From contig NZ_JARKMS010000001.1 of NCBI RefSeq assembly GCF_029350945.1, positions 834,313 to 898,312 on the forward strand: DNA of 64,000 nt, in the 5' to 3' direction. The notes under the pieces were generated by a model that was given only the letters and a program-made list of their open reading frames with translations, did no database searches and was not told the DNA's origin. This document shows, piece after piece, positions 63,127 to 64,000 of this stretch. The position numbers and the translations under genes are program-made. Every line of letters starts with the position of its first letter. Position 1 is the first letter of the stretch. This stretch comes from Maribacter huludaoensis (lineage in GTDB: Bacteria; Bacteroidota; Bacteroidia; Flavobacteriales; Flavobacteriaceae).

Positions 63127-63940
63127 TGGCTTCTGTTTCTGCTTCTAATTCTAAAACTTCTTTTCGGTTTAAATTTTTAATAATATAAATAGTGCCAATA
63201 TTGGTCATATCGTTAAAGAGCTCTACATCAATAAAATAGAAACTTTTAGAGTTGTCCAGATCAAACCTCTTAATGGTGCCAATAGGAATATTTTCTGGAA
63301 ATATACTACTCATGGCGCCGGTAACAATAGTGTCACCAATAGTAAGGGGAACCAACCTTGGTATGTCAATTAATTGTACAACATTGTAATCTGTAGTATT
63401 CTCCCAAACCAAAGAACCAAAATGATTGGAGTTTTTAATTTTTGCATTGATGTTAGATTTGTCGCTTAAGATACTTTGTACGGTAGAAAAGTTGTCTGAG
63501 GTGTTTTCTACGATACCAAGAATACCCTTGTCGGTAATAACGCCCATGTCTTGCACAATGCTGTCACTTTCTCCTTTGTTGATAGTAATATAGTTACGTT
63601 GGTCTGCATAGCTATTGTTGATAACACGCCCCCTGATAACTTCGTAATTTACAGAGGTAGAATCTATAAGTGAAGGGGAAAGAACCAGATTGTTGAATAA
63701 CTTGTCTCTAAGCCTTTTGTTTTCTTCAACAAGCTTTTCGTTTTCTTCTCTTAATCCAAAATAGGAAGTTATATTATCTGAAAAAGTGTAGATGCTCCCC
63801 GTAATATAGTTAGAAGAATTTAGGAATTTAGATTGGTGGTACGAGTGCGATTGAAACGTAAATATGCAAGAAATCAATAACAGAAAAAGGTAAAGTAAGA
63901 ATATCTTGTACCTAATTAGAAAATTTATGATCTGTTGCAT
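63119..63940 (-). CDS. mreC: Rod-shape-determining protein MreC
   Basis: A 273-residue protein with an N-terminal helix (YKIFLLYLFLLLISCIFTF), a coiled coil (LREENEKLVEENKRLRDKLF) and a beta-rich periplasmic part (INKGESDSIVQDMGVITDKG, GDTIVTGAMSSIFPENIPIG), as expected for MreC. It links MreB to the wall machinery. It lies 14 bp after the mreB stop. Confidence 0.93.
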   Translation of the reverse strand: MQQIINFLIRYKIFLLYLFLLLISCIFTFQSHSYHQSKFLNSSNYITGSIYTFSDNITSYFGLREENEKLVEENKRLRDKLFNNLVLSPSLIDSTSVNYEVIRGRVINNSYADQRNYITINKGESDSIVQDMGVITDKGILGIVENTSDNFSTVQSILSDKSNINAKIKNSNHFGSLVWENTTDYNVVQLIDIPRLVPLTIGDTIVTGAMSSIFPENIPIGTIKRFDLDNSKSFYFIDVELFNDMTNIGTIYIIKNLNRKEVLELEAETEAND

Positions 63941-63954
63941 TCACCCCTATATTT

Positions 63955-64000
63955 TTACTCGATAATAGAATTTTTGACTAAACGGCCTGCACGTAAATTG
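63955..64000 (-). CDS. mreB: MreB, last residues (cut by window edge)
   Basis: The minus strand reads NLRAGRLVKNSIIE then TAA at 63955-63957, the C-terminal end of an upstream gene whose place directly before mreC makes MreB by far the likeliest. Only 14 residues are visible, so this call rests mainly on context. Confidence 0.7.
   Translation of the reverse strand, partial: NLRAGRLVKNSIIE

Overview
The window is AT-rich chromosomal DNA from a member of the Flavobacteriaceae (Bacteroidota). The evidence is the arginine/proline gene order, GYDIA-type GHMP kinase beside class II HMG-CoA reductase, the mreBCD-mrdA-rodA cluster, the lptC/CNNM/PPIase block, many lipoprotein signals typical of the phylum, and TAnnTTTG-like promoter boxes in place of strong Shine-Dalgarno sites. 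Marine relatives such as Zobellia or Maribacter are plausible, but I cannot fix the genus from sequence alone. Most of the window looks like core genome; I see no prophage, CRISPR array or intact insertion sequence.

Region 1 (1-7050, minus strand) is one long arginine plus proline operon: leader peptide - GNAT - argG - argC - proC - argD - proA - proB (cut by the window edge). In front of it lies an unlisted 28-codon ORF ending Arg-Arg-Arg-Arg-Pro-stop, which I read as an attenuator leader sensing the end products. The spacers hold heptamer arrays (TTAGGAG) that begin inside stop codons.

Region 2 (7.0-16.4 kb) is mixed: a GT87-like membrane glycosyltransferase, agmatinase, a SnoaL-like protein, an AraC regulator, a DUF983 protein, a decayed LysR gene, a methyltransferase, a gene-poor 500-700 bp stretch, a YHYH-domain lipoprotein whose signal peptide is separated by a homopolymer frameshift, and a tetR-SDR pair with a perfect 24-bp palindrome in front.

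Region 3 (16.4-29.1 kb) has two GT2 enzymes, a YwqK-type repeat protein and a GH78-like enzyme in one transcription unit. Next come a NosR-like membrane iron-sulfur protein with an FAD oxidoreductase, divergent from a DUF547 protein and a beta-barrel protein, and then an Omp85-like protein and a cell-wall amidase.

Region 4 (29.1-35.7 kb) has a kelch lipoprotein, an operon of rhodanese, TIGR04282 transferase, purine nucleoside phosphorylase and TIGR04283 transferase (arsenosugar-type set without arsM/arsS), a divergent GH32 lipoprotein and tRNA-Phe.

Region 5 (35.8-64 kb) is housekeeping: coaX, an outer-membrane protein, TPR protein, lptC, CNNM protein and PPIase; the mevalonate pair; DPP IV with a peptide transporter; surE-lpxB-NlpC/P60-comEC; a tail-specific protease; DoxX; msrBA; a nuclease; and the rod-shape operon mreB(C-terminus)-mreC-mreD-mrdA-rodA.
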